Assembly: GCA_963840445.1 (NCBI GenBank) | Contig: CAWIZC010000001.1 | Span: forward strand, 1 to 64,000 | DNA length: 64,000 nucleotides | Direction of reading: 5' to 3' | Source: AWTP1-13 sp963840445 | Lineage (GTDB): Bacteria > Pseudomonadota > Alphaproteobacteria > Rhizobiales > Hyphomicrobiaceae | In this document: piece by piece, positions 63,383 to 64,000 of the stretch | Position numbering within the stretch: the first letter of the stretch is position 1 | Layout of the letters: each line of letters starts with the position of its first letter | The notes under the pieces: model-generated | Database searches by the model: none | The model's input: the letters and a program-made list of their open reading frames with translations, nothing else | What the model was told of the DNA's origin: nothing | Program-made: the position numbers and the translations under genes

Positions 63383-64000
63383 ATGATGTCAGCGATAGTC
63401 GATCACGGAACCGAGAGAAGCGAGCACCCTCGACCGAGCCATTACAGACTACGACTTCCCGGACCGACCGCCGTGCCAGCGCGCGTCCGGGCTGCGATCG
63501 CCGAGCCGATGATCTCGCACCGCGGAACGGAATTCCGCGAGATATTGGCCGAGATCGCGCGACAGTTGCAGCCGATCTTCGGGACCAACAATGCACCACT
63601 GCTGTTCGGATGCAGCGGCACTGGAGTGATGGAAGCAGCACTCGTCAATGTGCTCCTTCCAGGCGAGAGCGTGTTGATCGTCAGCAACGGGCAGTGGGGC
63701 GAGCGCTTCGCGGCCATCGGCACTGCGATCGGTGCGCGTGTCGACACCATCGATGTGCCGTGGGGCGAAGACGTCGATCCTGGCGCCGTCGAGGCGCGGC
63801 TCAAGTCGCGCGACTATCGCGCGCTGGTCTACGTCCACAATGAAAGCTCGACAGGGGTACTTGGCAACCTCGCACCAGTTGGGCGTCTCGTCCGCAACCG
63901 CGACACTCTGCTTATCACCGACACCGTCAGCGGGCTCGGCGGCGTCGAGATGTTGCAGGACCAGTGGGGTGTGGATGTCGCCGTTTCGGCCTCGCAGAAG
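63383..64000 (+). CDS. Class V aminotransferase, alanine/serine-glyoxylate type, cut by window end
   Basis: The first 206 residues of a PLP enzyme. ATG at 63383 (a second follows at 63386). HYRLRLPGPTAVPARVRAAI is the PGPT start of the serine-glyoxylate and 2-aminoethylphosphonate aminotransferase branch. FGCSGTGVMEAALVNVL binds the cofactor phosphate, LLITDTVSGLGG holds the PLP Asp, and the last codon in the window is the Lys of SASQK, the expected Schiff-base residue. Downstream sequence is needed to choose the substrate class. Confidence 0.87.
   Translation, partial: MMSAIVDHGTERSEHPRPSHYRLRLPGPTAVPARVRAAIAEPMISHRGTEFREILAEIARQLQPIFGTNNAPLLFGCSGTGVMEAALVNVLLPGESVLIVSNGQWGERFAAIGTAIGARVDTIDVPWGEDVDPGAVEARLKSRDYRALVYVHNESSTGVLGNLAPVGRLVRNRDTLLITDTVSGLGGVEMLQDQWGVDVAVSASQK

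Overview
The window joins two unlike pieces of DNA at about 12,020. Positions 1 to about 12,020 carry compact, very GC-rich housekeeping genes with four-base stop/start overlaps: pyrE, rdgB, rph, murI, pabB with a pabC-like lyase, an HU protein, an AlkA-like glycosylase, and a LexA box of the Gram-positive/actinobacterial type. This content suggests a high-GC actinobacterium, possibly a Thermoleophilia-like lineage (inference). From about 12,020 to the end, base composition, gene spacing and content change to those of an alphaproteobacterium, probably Hyphomicrobiales/Bradyrhizobium-like (inference from OmpA, RTX and HlyD proteins, many ABC importers, amidohydrolases and Rieske enzymes). A HAD phosphatase gene loses its first part exactly at the change, so a chimeric metagenomic assembly is the simplest explanation.

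Layout of the second part. 12-22 kb: an OmpA protein, two MFS transporters, a NitT/TauT-type binding protein, a decayed HlyD adaptor, and an RTX/cadherin-like protein with eight tandem repeats. 22-28 kb: an integrase stub, then a divergent IclR-controlled locus with a binding protein, permease, ATPase, SDR and SIS isomerase. 28-32 kb: an iron/polyamine-type ABC operon next to an IS transposase stub. 32-40 kb: a Rieske ferredoxin-like protein, two amidohydrolases and a ThDP decarboxylase, divergent from a NitT/TauT ABC operon. 40-44 kb: a binding protein and a Rieske oxygenase, divergent from a dihydrodiol-dehydrogenase-like oxidoreductase and a MarR regulator. 44-50 kb: a GntR regulator, an aldo/keto-reductase-like protein and a complete ABC importer. 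50-51.6 kb: a graveyard of methyltransferase and CHAT stubs and a short dispersed repeat. 51.6-61 kb: a peptide-type ABC importer split around a MarR gene, with a creatininase-like hydrolase, a polysaccharide-deacetylase-type hydrolase, a ketopantoate-reductase-like enzyme and an SDR. 61-64 kb: a second ThDP enzyme and a class V aminotransferase cut by the window end.

The proteobacterial part reads as a scavenging and catabolic district. Importers sit beside local regulators (IclR, MarR, GntR) and small sets of hydrolases, decarboxylases and dehydrogenases, and several shared promoters contain clear palindromes. Substrates cannot be read from the sequence.

About twenty genes are broken by single-base indels. 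Most are extra G or C bases, and removing one base restores a normal family sequence. They occur on both sides of the join, so they look like uncorrected long-read errors rather than decay. A smaller set (HlyD, integrase, IS transposase, methyltransferase, CHAT) are true remnants lacking large parts. No tRNA, rRNA or CRISPR array was seen.
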